Position numbers and translations under genes: made by a program
NCBI GenBank assembly: GCA_002633005.1
Contig: NMRA01000517.1
Span: 253,064 to 309,279, forward strand
DNA: 56,216 bases
Direction of reading: 5' to 3'
Source: Phoronis australis
Lineage: Eukaryota; Phoronida; Phoronidae
Notes under the pieces: model-generated
What the model saw: only the letters and a program-made list of their open reading frames with translations
Database searches by the model: none
Told to the model about the DNA's origin: nothing
Shown here: piece after piece, positions 10,672 through 21,480 of the stretch
How positions within the stretch are numbered: the stretch's first letter is position 1
How the letters are laid out: each line of letters starts with the position of its first letter

Positions 10672-11104
10672 GTTCGTATTATTTTTCGAGATACGTTTCC
10701 TTCGAGCTTCACGAAAAGCCGTAAAGTAGGCTGTATGCGTTGTTCCTATGAAGTTGGATGCAAAACGTTGTCTCTCTAGATATTCAACTTGTTTTGTACA
10801 TGATTTAACAGGAAGTAAGAAAGAATGAGGCTCAAGTTTGGTAGAGCTGACAACCCCTTTGGAAAGCAATGCACGGTGCTTCCATTTTCATGTGTTGATG
10901 CCCTCTGTTGTCTCTCTCAGGGTGAAGTTTATTTTAATACAACATGGAAGCGGATGTGATATAGTTTTTATTACTAAATATCTTATAAGTATTTTAACCG
11001 AAGTATAAGCAGCGCATTGTTGCTGCTTGTCTACTGAGAACCGTTGGTCTCAAGTTAAAGTAGTTCATTAATTCGTAAATGGTTTAATCCAAACTCCATT
11101 GCAG

Positions 11105-11280
11105 ATGAGCTCCACATGCGCTTTGTACGGAGCTCAAAAGCTCGAGCGCGCATCACTTTCATGGATGCTTCCAAAGCTCTTAATATGGCCGGCGTGAAGT
11201 ACTTCCTCTCACACAAAGATGTTCCTGATGGAAAGAACGACGTCCTTAGTCCCAGCACAGAGTTACTGGCTTCTCTTGAG
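11105..11280 (+). CDS. Exon 7: Moco domain
   Basis: The exon reads (N)ELHMRFVRSSKARARI then MDASKALNMAGVKYFLSHKD, equivalent to family 'NEL.L..V.S..AHA.I...D.S.A....GV......D'. Acceptor ttgcag, donor gtacgt, phases 1 in and 0 out. The segment after KDVPDGKNDV is shorter than in mammalian XDH. Confidence 0.93.
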
Positions 11281-11637
11281 GTACGTTGTGAACGGTCTGT
11301 ATTTCATTTATCTTATCATACTTAAGCAAACAGAAGCCTGCACCAACGCGTGCACTCATACACGCGCTCTGACGTAATAGTTCAATGGTTCACTTAAAGA
11401 ATCCACTTCTGCTGAGTGTAGGCTTGTAGGTGTTCTTAAAACAATAAGTCGGTGTTATCACATTTTACTAACAGATGTTGCAAGGTCTTTTTAAACGTGC
11501 ACATCTGTCTTTTTGTGTGACTGATATTTACATCCATCTTCATACTCAAGCACGTGACATAATGGCACTGAATTTCATGGATTGTTTAAGTACTTTGCAT
11601 TAGTTTAACTATCTTGTAACAAGTCTTAGTTTCACAG

Positions 11638-11757
11638 GTGCATGGCGTCGGGCAAGCTATCGGAGCAATTGTTGCCGATAGTATTGAGCATGCGCAGGAA
11701 GCAGCCAAAGCTGTTGTTGTGTGTTATGAGGAACACAGACCTTTACTGGACTTCAAG
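11638..11757 (+). CDS. Exon 8: Moco domain
   Basis: The exon has 40 codons, phase 0/0, acceptor ttcacag and donor gtaagc. VHGVGQAIGAIVADSIEHAQ and AAKAVVVCYEE match family 'V.CVG..IGAVVADT...A..AA..V...YE'. Skipping this exon would keep the reading frame. Confidence 0.94.
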
Positions 11758-11938
11758 GTAAGCCCTTGTCTTGGGTTTATGTATATTTATATATACACAC
11801 ACAAACCGTATGTGTTTAATCAGTAGAACTTGGATTGATCAAGGTGCGCATCTTCAATGTTTTTTTAAAAATCGTAGTTTGCGCATGGATTGTAGTGCAA
11901 ATTCTTTTTAAAGACATACTGCCGAAGAACCTTGCTTG

Positions 11939-12078
11939 CGTTCAGTAGACGCTAGGGCCTACGCTAGGACCTAGCTAAAACCTAGTCAAAGTCACGTGTT
12001 CTCATTTAAAATGCACGGCAATATCTCACGTAATGTCGCGAAGTCTTGCTTTTAGCGAGGTCCTAGCGTTACTGAACG
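11939..12078. mobile_element. Short palindromic MITE-like element
   Basis: CGTTCAGTA at the left and TACTGAACG at the right bound 140 bp. The inward sequences also mirror each other (ACGCTAGGACCT.GCTAAAA), except for a 14-bp internal duplication on the left. No target duplication is visible. Intron 8. Confidence 0.6.
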
Positions 12079-12740
12079 GGAGGCTGTATTGCTCATTCGT
12101 CTTGGCAGAAAAATAACAAGCGATCGACTTGTACTCGGACTCCGAATCCAGGTCGATCACCTCGTCTATGGACACAGACAACTACTCTGACACGGTAGAT
12201 TCGGATTAGACGTGAAAGGCAATGCAGTTTTAGTAGACTCTCAGGTTGAAGAATCACAGCTCGATTGCAATTAAAACGTTGTAGCAGTTAATTATATTTT
12301 TAGATGAGGAGATCAACCAAGTGTTATTTTGTAAGTAAGTCGTTCTTGAAATCTATTGCTTGTAATGAGTTTTAATACTATTTTTGTACTCACCCAGAGC
12401 GTCACTAACGCCACACGCTGTGTGAAATTAAGTGCGTTTAGTGTATTTTTTAAAATCCTATGCGCGCCTGTAACCGGAGCACCCAGTGCTCCTAGTTGGG
12501 GAACTTATGCGCATGCGGCTATTTGTGGGACATTTGAGTAAAAAACGGCTGTGACCCACATATAGGCGCATGCGCCTAAAGTGCGGGGCTATACGGTATA
12601 AATTGTATATGGAAAGGCAAATAAGACGTACGGGTGTCATTGAACTTTTAAGTAAACAGAAACAGATGGATAATACTTGGTATCCAACCTTTGTATCTTT
12701 ACTGCAAACGCTGTGCTATGAGCTGTTTGCTTTGTCCCAG
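12079..12740. other. Intron 8 remainder, no recognised feature
   Basis: Non-coding in appearance. A GC-rich patch near 12455-12600 contains two gcgcatgcg palindromes. Confidence 0.5.
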
Positions 12741-12959
12741 GAGGCAATTGAGTTGGAATCGTTCTATGGAGATCCAATTAAACTTGAACAAGGAGACGTT
12801 GGAAGCAACTGGGAGAACTGTGATCACGTGGTGGAAGGGGAAGTAACCATGGGAAACCAAGAGCATTTCTACATGGAGACCAATGCAGTGATAGTGAGAC
12901 CGAGTGGAGAAGATGAGTTAGACGTACTTGTGTCTTGCCAATCACCCCATGGTGTTCAG
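12741..12959 (+). CDS. Exon 9: Moco domain with the substrate-side Gln
   Basis: The exon has 73 codons, phase 0/0. It contains EAIELESFYGDPIKLEQGD (family 'A......F......I..GD'), HVVEGEVTMGNQEHFYMET (family 'V.GE...GGQEHFY.ET') and VLVSCQSPHGVQ, where Q aligns with the substrate/Moco Gln of the family TQN motif. Bovine K771 appears to be Gly here. The donor is the unusual GTTCGT, as in exon 6. The frame is open on both sides, so the exon limits rest on the splice signals and the phase match. Confidence 0.94.
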
Positions 12960-13152
12960 GTTCGTGGTGTTTCTGGCTATTTTTGTGTCTCAAGCTACAG
13001 TATATTGACCGTGTACAAAGGGACAACTGTGGTGACAGCTGATGTTAAGTGGCAGTGTTTGGGAAGATTCGTTAAAAGTTGGTTGATGTCTTAATTATTC
13101 TGTTTTTGTTGGTAATTGTCATTGTATTATGGCTAGTCTCTCACTCTTTCAG

Positions 13153-13216
13153 GAAGCAATTAGTAAAGTCCTTGGTGTTCAACGTCATAAAGTATATGTC
13201 AGAACAAAACGAGTTG
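13153..13216 (+). CDS. Exon 10: Moco domain, short
   Basis: EAISKVLGVQRHKVYVRTKR plus VG matches family '..VA..LG.P...V.V..KR.GG'. Acceptor tctttcag, donor gtaagt, ends in phase 1 inside the Gly codon that exon 11 completes. It has only 64 nt and was found by continuity with exons 9 and 11. Confidence 0.93.
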
Positions 13217-13588
13217 GTAAGTCCATAGTTTTTATCAGTGACTATAACTGCGATATGAAAGTGGAAATGCAGAGTATACCAGCATGCTAACTTACCATAT
13301 TCCCCACTCGCCAGTAATTCCTATAAAAGGCTGTAAGAACGAGTTCCGGCTTGAAGAGTGATCGTCATATACAATGTCTAAGAAAGAAATTCGTATTGCG
13401 ATTATAATCTGCAGACTTTTGGCATGTAAGTGGTGACACCGGATTATTTGAATACAGTTGTACTTGGGAATGACGAATGTGTTGAGCTTATCAATTTTAA
13501 CACAACACTGCCATCTGTTGGACAACATTAACAATCCTGTAACTTCACGGATTACACACTATTTAACGACCATTTATGGTTCTGTAGG

Positions 13589-13849
13589 NNNNNNNNNNNN
13601 NNNNNNNNNNNNNNNNNNNNNNNNNNNNNNNNNNNNNNNNNNNNNNNNNNNNNNNNNNNNNNNNNNNNNNNNNNNNNNNNNNNNNNNNNNNNNNNNNNNN
13701 NNNNNNNNNNNNNNNNNNNNNNNNNNNNNNNNNNNNNNNNNNNNNNNNNNNNNNNNNNNNNNNNNNNNNNNNNNNNNNNNNNNNNNNNNNNNNNNNNNNN
13801 NNNNNNNNNNNNNNNNNNNNNNNNNNNNNNNNNNNNNNNNNNNNNNNNN
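13589..13849. other. Assembly gap (261 Ns)
   Basis: Unknown bases inside intron 10. Both edges are the same motif, ggttctgtagg, so the gap sits in a G-rich tandem repeat whose true length is unknown. Confidence 1.
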
Positions 13850-13905
13850 TGTAGGGGGGGGTTGTGGTTCTGTAGGGGGGAGTTATGGTTCTGTAGGGGG
13901 TGGGG
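13850..13905. repeat. G-rich tandem repeat at gap edge
   Basis: tgtaggggggg followed by ggttctgtagggggg and agttatggttctgtaggggg: three or more 15-18-bp units continuing from the gap. Confidence 0.8.
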
Positions 13906-14071
13906 TTATGTACGGCGTTGTGTTTTTAGGTATTGTGAGTGGCCGTCGGTGTCTACCTGTCGGATAGATGTTCAGTTATTTTGTTTTGAAGCTCTAGAAT
14001 TGAAGTACAAAACCCAGAAGCGGGAGAAAAAGAATAGTTCAAACGACTAAAAATACACTCTAATTCATTAT

Positions 14072-14225
14072 TGCCGGGCACTGAAAAAAAATGTGTTTGG
14101 GGGGGAGGGGGCTGTACCCCCGACCCCCTTGTGGTGCACCACCCTTAAACCATGGGCGGCGTAGCACTGAAAAAAGTGGGGGGCAAAAGCTCCCCCCAGC
14201 CCCCTATGGTGCGCCGCCCATGGAG
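14072..14225. repeat. Duplicated G/C-rich module
   Basis: Two adjacent modules share gcactgaaaaaa, then a G run, a C run (ccccc.accccc / ccccccagcccc) and ggtgc.cc.ccc. Each can fold its G run on its C run. Intron 10. Confidence 0.65.
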
Positions 14226-14553
14226 TAGTGATGACAGAAAAGAGTTTATATAAAACTACTGGACAACTTGTCTCTTAGATAAAACGAGGGGACTTACGAT
14301 ACGTTGCTCATTCTGATTGAGAACTTGAGGCTGGATCGGGTTTCAGACCCCAAACACTCGCCAAATCTACAAGTGCACAGCTTTTAATAGAACATAAGAA
14401 TGCGCGTGGAGACAAGTCCAAAACATGGGTGATTTAATAGAACACACCTACAAGTGGAGTGTTTACAGAAAGTGGCGCGAAACTGTAACTCTATAATTCA
14501 CAAAAGGGAGGGCGCGTCAATTACACTTGTATTTTATTGGTCATTATATGCAG

Positions 14554-14623
14554 GAGGAGCTTTTGGTGGAAAGGAGTCGTACATTTGCAGCATGGCGTCT
14601 TTGACAGCACTTGCCTCCAAAAT
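14554..14623 (+). CDS. Exon 11: GGAFGGKE Moco motif
   Basis: The exon completes the Gly of exon 10 and reads GAFGGKESYICSMASLTALA. FGGKE is the signature of this enzyme family; its Glu (E802 in bovine XDH) positions purine substrate and is usually lost in mammalian aldehyde oxidases, so its retention leans towards XDH-like chemistry. Acceptor atatgcag, donor gtaagt, phase 2 out. A triplicated palindromic repeat begins about 55 bp downstream. Confidence 0.94.
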
Positions 14624-14677
14624 GTAAGTTGTAATTGCAAATCGTCACTGTTTTAGAAATTGCTCAAAAGTATACAA

Positions 14678-14791
14678 GCAGCTGCAGGCGGTCTGGTACA
14701 CGCTGTACCAGATGTGCAGCTGCAGGCGGTCTGGTACACGCTGTACCAGATGTGCAGCTGCAGGCGGTCTGGTACACGCTGTACCAGATGT
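14678..14791. repeat. Three perfect 38-bp units, each a near-palindrome
   Basis: The unit starts gcagctgcaggcgg and contains TCTGGTACA-CGC-TGTACCAGA, 9-bp arms around 3 bp. Three copies are identical at 14678, 14716 and 14754. The same palindrome occurs at about 22568-22590 and, degraded, at 42230-42255. It begins 55 bp after exon 11. Confidence 0.95.
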
Positions 14792-14985
14792 GCGCAAGCC
14801 GCTCAGGTGGACCCTTTGCATTGATCTTCTGGAACCATATTTATGCTTTACTAATATACCTTACTTGAAACCGAGCTGAGGAGCTAGAAACCTGACTGAA
14901 GGTTCTAACAGCGTGCACCAGTGGGTCTCGACGCCTGTACCTTGAGGGAGGCAACTCATCCACACTGCCTCCTCAAGCACAGATG
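14792..14985 (+). repeat. Interspersed repeat (inverted partner at 22.45-22.60 kb)
   Basis: aaccgagctgaggagctag and aaacctgactgaagg, together with the upstream palindrome, reappear on the other strand at 22450-22600. At 14938-14980 a 12-13-bp hairpin (cttgagggaggca / tgcctcctcaag) is also present. Confidence 0.75.
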
Positions 14986-15389
14986 CACAGTCAGTTTTTC
15001 ACTTTCTGTTTCCAAGATATTGAGAAAATGGAGAAATTTCTTGCATGCAATATTTCAGTAGGTGATTCTTTAGGGTTATGTTTGACCTAATTCATAAGTG
15101 TGTGTACTTAGTCAAATATATACTAAACTATAGATTTAATTCAGCGTCAGTAAAAGTAAACAGTTTCTGAAAGTAGAATGTGATCGTTGGCGTTATAAAA
15201 ATGTGCTAGTATAAGGAGCACGTTACCAAGTATTTTCGTAAAATTTAACAAGTCAGAAAGAAAAGTTCATAAATAGCGAAACATCAGCATCAAGAACATG
15301 AACACACTTGGTTTGATGTGCGTGTTGCGATGTTTTATATTATCATTTCGTTTTCATTTTATGCAACTATTCATGAAGTTGTGCACGTG

Positions 15390-16455
15390 TTCCTTCCCTG
15401 GATGGGACGGCCTGAGCCAACTTTCGGACGGATCCGACTACGGGTGTACCCCCTAGTGGCAATTTTAGTTTTTTACGTTAACTTCTGTATCTTCAAAAGT
15501 TGGTATATAGGCACCTATTAGTGAGATGACGCTGTCCTGCCCTTTTCGGATAGATTCAACGTAGTTTGCGCCACCTAGTGGCCATTTTTACTGTTTTCGA
15601 GTCTGTTTTTTGCGTGCACCCCTCTATCAACCAAACCGCTCAAAGGATGATTTTGAAAATAGGGACGTATGTTCTTACTACGAAGTGGACGGCTGACTAT
15701 GATTTTCCGGTGATTTCGATTACTGTGGCGCCTCCTAATGGCATTTGTGTTTTTTGCGCCTATGGTTGTATCTCCTAATCCGTTTGAAGGATCTTTACTA
15801 AATTTAGTAAGTACATTTTTATGATGTTGACAACAGACGACGGCGACTTTCGGACGGATCTGACTACAGGTGTGCCACCTAGTGACAATTTTACTTTTTA
15901 CGTTTACCCCTGTTTGTTCAAAGGTCCTCAATAGATCTTCATAAAATTTTGAATATAGGCATCTATTGGTGAGATGACGCTATCATCCTGTTTTGAATGG
16001 AATCGAGGTATTTTGCGCCACCTAGTGGCCATTTTTGCTGTTTTCAAATCTTGTTTTTGCGTTCACCCTCCATCAATCAAATCATTCTTTGGATGGTTTT
16101 GAAAATTGTCGTATGTGTTTTCAATGTGAAGAGAACATTTGATGATGGTGACTGGCTACTGTGGAGCCTCCTAGTGGTAGTTTTGTTTTGTTTTTCGCCC
16201 ATAGCTGTATATCCAAAACCCACTGCAGGAACTTTTGAATTATTAAATTTAGTAAGTGAATTTATATGAAGATAACAGACGACATCTTTCAGGCGGATCG
16301 AACGGACACTGTGCCCACAAGTGGCAATTTCATTTTGTTCCGTTTCCTTTATTCCCTTTACAGATTTTTATGAAATATGGCATGTTCCCGTTTTTGGATG
16401 GTTTGTACATTTTTGTGCCATCTAGTGGCCATTTTTATGATACAAATAAATAACC
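15390..16455. repeat. Higher-order repeat block 1 (trimer of ~140-bp units, ~430 bp)
   Basis: Subunits each centre on a CC.CCTAGTGGC..TTTT box (near 15449, 15571, 15727, 15876, 16018, 16167, 16312, 16415). Types a (gtgccccctagtggcaatttt), b (gcgccacctagtggccattt) and c (gcgcctcctagtggcagttt) repeat in the order a-b-c, with a-to-a distances of about 430 bp. The block lies in intron 11. Confidence 0.9.
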
Positions 16456-16702
16456 CTAAAAGCACACCATTTGAGATGCATTCGTGGGCGCATTTCAACG
16501 CTCCGCGTTGCTCTTGTGTTACTCATAAATTTTAATTCTTTAAGATTACTAGCTGCTGATGTCCTTCATTTCAAGAAATCACAATTCTCACAATGCCGTG
16601 ATTGCAATATAAGTCATTTCATCTTCGTGCCTCCTGCAAAATCTAAAATGCTTCATTCACTGTTGTGCATTATAATGTTCTTTCTGATACATGTTTATGT
16701 AG

Positions 16703-16790
16703 ATTAAACCAACCCGTCCGCTGCCTGCTCGACAGGGATGAGGACATGGCGGTCACCGGAAATAGGATCGACTTTCTCGGGAAATACAAG
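16703..16790 (+). CDS. Exon 12: Moco domain
   Basis: [28 protein letters not shown] matches the strongly conserved family '..RPVR..LDRDEDM..TG.RH.F...YK', with His replaced by Ile-Asp. Acceptor tttatgtag, donor gtattc, phase 2 in and 0 out. Confidence 0.94.
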
Positions 16791-17379
16791 GTATTCGGTT
16801 ATTTCAACATTGACATTATTACCTAAACTCTGAATGAAGACGTGACCTCACAGGTGCTGGATCAATATATGTAACACACCAGCACCTACGTCTGGTCGAA
16901 AACTTTTGAGAAATGCAAAAACTTGGTCCTAGTTTTAGCCGTGAAGACGCACTTTAAACATTTGTGAACTGAAAGTAGATTATCTCGCTTTTGCTTCAAT
17001 CCACCAGTTGTACGAAGCGCCTCCTACTGGACAATCTGCCTCTGGTTGCACGGAGCACCTTGTCCTATTAAAGTAACAAAACCAAAATGTTGATTGTCGA
17101 AACAGTTTTTTCATTTAAGCTTGGCTATCTCACATTGGCTGCACCAAGCATCAAATTCCAGTCGAGTTTAAATGACTCTACACGAGGCTCAGTTTTCCAA
17201 TCCCTTTACAAAAACTGAAGCAATGTTGTCACCAATAACAAACTGGAAAAGTCACTAAAATTATTAGCATTGGTTATCTCTTTTGGTGCACCCCCGACAA
17301 TCTCGTGGTCGCGTGTAACCAGCATCTCATGCGTCCTACTTCAATCGTTACCTTTGCCTCTCCATGTTTTTTTTCAAAA

Positions 17380-17900
17380 ATTGCTTTGCAGATCAAAGTG
17401 ACATTTGGCAAAGGGTTGTGTGGCGGGAATGCGACTGTACCGGTTTATTTTCGGACAATTCATTTACCGTGGCACCCCTTGTTGGCCGTTTTAATTTTCG
17501 CTGATTGTTTGTCTGTCAATTATTTATGAAACCACTTACGGAAATTTGACGAAATTTAACAACACTTAGGAAAATGCAGAGAATTTCCCGGCAACAATTC
17601 GCTTTTCGGACGGGTTGAATAACCGCGACAACCCCTGTTCACTGTTGTGTTAATATTTGATTTCAACAAGGAATTCCTTACCCGTCAATTTATAATGAAA
17701 CTGCGTGCTGAAATTCCCCAAAACTTGGCGCAGAGGGTCATTGTGGGATTGTGTCGACAACAGCTGATTTTTGAATGGAATCGATTACCACGTCAGCCCG
17801 TCTGTCGTCTGCCGTCTTTTATAGCCCACATTTTTCAGTGCTGCGCCACCCATGGTCTTTATGCGGTGCACTACGAGGGGGGGGGGGGGGNGGGCTAGCG
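17380..17900. repeat. Diverged copies of the CCTAGTGGC repeat; poly-G with one N
   Basis: ttttcggacaattc..gtggcaccccttgttggccg and ttttcggacgggttg..gcgacaacccctgttcac keep the skeleton of the higher-order repeat. A G run at 17877-17894 contains a single unresolved base (17891). Confidence 0.5.
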
Positions 17901-17961
17901 ACTATAGCCAACCCACTTGTTTCAATGTTGCGCCGCCCATGTTTGTGTTGCTCTTGTTTAG

Positions 17962-18048
17962 ATTGGCGTAACCAGTGACGGAAAGATATTGTGTTATGAG
18001 GCCACTATTTACGGGCATCAGGGTTTTCAGCAAGACGTTGGCCACTTG
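17962..18048 (+). CDS. Exon 13: Moco domain
   Basis: IGVTSDGKILCYEATIYGHQ then GFQQDVGHL, 29 codons, phase 0/0, matches family '..GF...G.I.AL....Y.N.G...D.S'. Acceptor cttgtttag, donor gtaagt. The position of bovine S876, at the exon 13/14 junction, appears to be Leu. Confidence 0.9.
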
Positions 18049-18674
18049 GTAAGTATTTGAAGATACTGCTTCGACAGGTCACTATTATTGCTTTGCCCGC
18101 TAGAGGCACTACTTACAGGCATCTAAATCCCATCTGTTCGCTTTTTCAGCACCAATCTGCAGGTGCAGCTGCCTGACTTAAATTTGCCACTTTTCACATT
18201 GTTATAATACATGCCAGACATGAGGAACCGGTGCCAAAAAATGAGTTGGCCAGCCTCTGTTCGAAATAGTGTTTTGACGTCAACTCTTTTCGAATTTAGT
18301 GTTTTGAAAACACCATAGCATTCACAACGCGTGAGGCTCAATCGATGTTCGGCAAGATGAAGGTCAATACTTGTAAGAGTCCATTTTGTACCAAAATTGT
18401 CTAAAGGTAGCCCACCCCAACATCTCCAAAACGAATAAGCACCAGCAGGTCGTGTTCTGTAGTTCATTCTACCTGAGATTGATGACCGTCATTTGCTCAA
18501 AGATTCACTTAATCTCCTCACTCCATAGTGCAGTTTCAACCTGAATCTGTCTGTACTCTCGCGTACACGTTTTAGTTTCTGTGTGAGCTGTGCAGTGCGC
18601 AGAACGAAGACAACCAGTTTGACCTTCCACAAACTCATTGCATTATTTAGTTACATACCTGTGTTATATTTAAG

Positions 18675-18866
18675 CTCGTGGAGAAAGGAGTCGCAACTTC
18701 CGACGCATCTTACAACATTCCACACTTCAGCATTACCGGCCGCGTTGTTAAGAGCAACCGTTTTTACTGTACAGCGTTCAGAGGTTTTGGATCGCCAGAG
18801 GCGCTACTTATTACTGAATCCGCCGTCTGTCGTGCGGCCTCTACACTTGGCATTCCGTTTGAAGAG
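18675..18866 (+). CDS. Exon 14: AFRGFG Moco motif
   Basis: 64 codons, phase 0/0. VEKGVATSDASYNIPHF aligns with family '.MERA..H.DN.Y.IPN', so bovine R880, which binds purine in XDH, is Lys here. CTAFRGFGSPEALL matches 'NTAFRGFGGPQ', keeping the Arg and Phe of the active site but with GGPQ changed to GSPE. The end reads ASTLGIPFEEV with the terminal V contributed by the intron, so the exon closes at EE. Acceptor atttaag, donor gtaaaa. Confidence 0.93.
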
Positions 18867-19704
18867 GTAAAAAATGTATTTGCACCCTATCCACTAGAAT
18901 CACCATAGGAACGCCAAATTTCCGTTTCCGAGACTAACGGTCAAAAGAATTTGCACATTGGTCTACAAGAGAAGCTCCCTGGGATATGTTGATTGCTGCC
19001 AGACTACTTATTGTTATACTTGACTATTGTCATACTGCTTATTGTCAGTGTTAAGTATTGATAAACTGCGCACTGTAATAGCTGATTATTAACAGACTTC
19101 GTACAGCCATAGTTGAGTATTGTCAAATTGCTTATTGTCATAGTTAACCATTATCAAACTGCTTATTGCCGTTAGCCAGAGCCGTCTGAAAATCGAGACA
19201 CTTTTGAACTACTCATTGAACCTGTCTATTATATAAATTTCTAAGGTAATGACGCGTAAGCTTAATTACCAGTCAGAAAGTCCAAGTCTTCTACATCACA
19301 TTTAAAGTTGTTATGACTTCCGTTAACAGTTCATTGATTTTCAAAATGAAATCCTCAGTTGTGTTAATTTTTCTTTTCTGAAAAATGTGGTGTTTATTCT
19401 CAATTTTTGGTTTAAATCGCAAATTAGGCTCTGTTTATGACTAAGTTAGACTTGACTTAATTAAGCCTCGCCTGGTCATGGTCGGACACACAAACTATTG
19501 CAGCCTAACGATAATATGACATACAGCTTTCGTGGGTCTCAGGGCTAAAAACGATACAGAAATATTTGCTAAGTGTAACAAGTGAATTTTACTACTCTTG
19601 CCCTCACAGTTGACTACTGACCGACTGCTGGTTGATAGAGTTGTTTACTGACAGACTTGTTATTGGCATGCCTTAAATTCAACTTTCTACAATATTGTTT
19701 TTAG
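18867..19704. other. Intron 14, simple diverged repeats only
   Basis: Irregular copies of actgcttattgtca / gttgagtattgtcaa occur near 19000-19180. Nothing else was recognised. Confidence 0.5.
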
Positions 19705-19850
19705 ATGCAGAGAATGAATTTGTACGAGGATGGCGACGTAACCCCTACTGGAGTGGTGCTTGAAAACTGCAACATTAAGCAGTGTTGGGATGTATGTTAT
19801 GAGAAGTGCGATTATGAGAGCAGAAGACAAGAAATCATCAAGTTTAACCG
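19705..19850 (+). CDS. Exon 15: Moco domain
   Basis: MQRMNLYEDGDVTPTGVVLE and CWDVCYEKCDYESRRQEI match family 'R..N.Y..GD.T.......L....CW.....S..Y..R...V..FN'. The exon ends FNR in phase 2 at donor gtatcg. Acceptor gtttttag. The Arg codon is completed by the first base of exon 16 across a 4-kb intron. Confidence 0.92.
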
Positions 19851-20009
19851 GTATCGTTAAGTTTACAAAGTGCGCGGCTGTTGTGAACTGATTTTTTCGT
19901 AGAACAACGTTGCGTCACAATTTCTTTCCCTCCGTCCAGTCTGCTCGTCCAACGTCCGATGCTCTTTCTCCATAACATTTTGATGCATGTTCATGAAATT
20001 TTGAGGGCA

Positions 20010-21120
20010 TGTTCCCTTTATAACTCAGACGGCATGGAGGATTTTCGGACAGATCTGACTGCCAGTTTTCCCCGTTATGACAATTTTAGTTTTTACATTT
20101 ATCTCTGTATCTTCAGAGGTCCTCAACGGATTTTCATATTCATTTTGTCAGATGTTTTTTGGCGTAAGCCCCTGTATCAGCGAAACCACCGTAAAGACGA
20201 TTGTGAAAATAGGCATATAGTTCTTATTATGAAGAGGACGACTAACGACGATTTTCCGACGACTTCATGGCGCCTTGTAGTTGCAAGTTTTGTTAATGTT
20301 TGCGCCATTGGCTGTATCTCCTAAACGCTTTACAGGATCTTTATTAAATTTACCAAGTGTATTTATGTGATGTTGACAACAGACGACTACAACATTTGGA
20401 CGGATTGGATTGCCGGCGTGCCCCTTGGGGAAAATATCATTTTTTATGCTTACCTCTGTATCTTCAAAGGACCTCAATGGATTTCCATAAAATTTGGCAG
20501 ATAGGCATCTATTACTCAGGTGACGGTATCCTAACGTTTCTTGATGGATGCAAGGTATTTTGTGCTTGTTAGTGACCATTCTATTGTTTTCGAGTCTTGT
20601 TTTTTGGCGTCCTCTCTCTGCCACGCAAAGGATGGTTTTCGTTTTGTGACGATTCGTCGATTTCTGCACCAACTAGTGACCATTTTAATTATTTTTTAGT
20701 ATTTCTTTTCGTCTTCTTCTGTATCTGCCAAACCGTGTATAGGATCATTATGAAAATTGGCAGATGTGGTCCTACTTACAAGAGTGACGCGGATTTTCAA
20801 ACGGGCCCAACTGCTGTGGTGCCCCACCGCAAGGGACTTTTTTCGCACCTACTTGCCCTGAACCGCTTGCAAGATAGTTTTGAAATTTTGCAATTTTATT
20901 CCTATTAACTTGATAGCTGGTGGATGGATTCGACTACTGTCGTGGTTCCTAATGGCAGTTTTTTTTTTCTTACGTTTGCCTTTGTATCTTTGGAGTTCTT
21001 TGATGGATTTTCCTAAAAGTTGAACAAATAATTTTGAGAGACGACGACACTTTCCCGTTTTCTGATCAGTTCAAAGTATTCTGAGCCATCTAGTGGCTAT
21101 TTTATGACACAGCTAAACAC
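20010..21120. repeat. Higher-order repeat block 2
   Basis: The same family as 15.4-16.4 kb but more diverged: boxes near 20069, 20270, 20417, 20565, 20668, 20819, 20940 and 21083 (last is gccatctagtggctatttt). The ends of blocks 1 and 2 also match each other (acacagctaa.. / ccctaaaagcacacc, cgcatttcagcgctcc..ttgctcttgtta). It lies in intron 15. Confidence 0.8.
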
Positions 21121-21314
21121 CCCTAGAAGCACACCGTGTGTGGCGCTGTCGCAGTCGCATTTCAGCGCTTCACCTTGCTCTTGTTAAAACTTCAAATCTG
21201 TGAGAGCTACCGCTGGAAGTTGTGTTAAGTTGTACCGCTGTCAACTTTCTTCGCTCCAGGTACCAGCACTACACATTATTGCAATTCCAGCTTCTTGCTT
21301 CTTGGCTCAGATTT

Positions 21315-21480
21315 CAAGATAATAAAAAAACTGGGCTGGATTTCGTGAAACTTTTTCTGTCTTAACTTAGACTGAAATCGGACCAACTTAAGACCATCCT
21401 GTCTTTAGCCCCGTTTCACAAAATTGCTTTAGACCAAAATTAAGACCGAAATCGCTCTCTGAGATAAGACTGAAAGCTAA
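21315..21480. repeat. Possible palindromic MITE
   Basis: gggctggatttcgtgaaact at the left is mirrored by gccccgtttcacaaaat at the right, and 'taagac.gaaatcg' recurs internally. Limits are approximate. The rest of intron 15 up to 22430 shows no recognised feature. Confidence 0.4.

Noticed and set aside
12570-13094. 174-codon frame containing exon 9
   Set aside because: Only 12741-12959 aligns with the family; the flanks are intron read through.
13458-13967. 169-codon frame
   Set aside because: It spans the N gap and a G-rich repeat.
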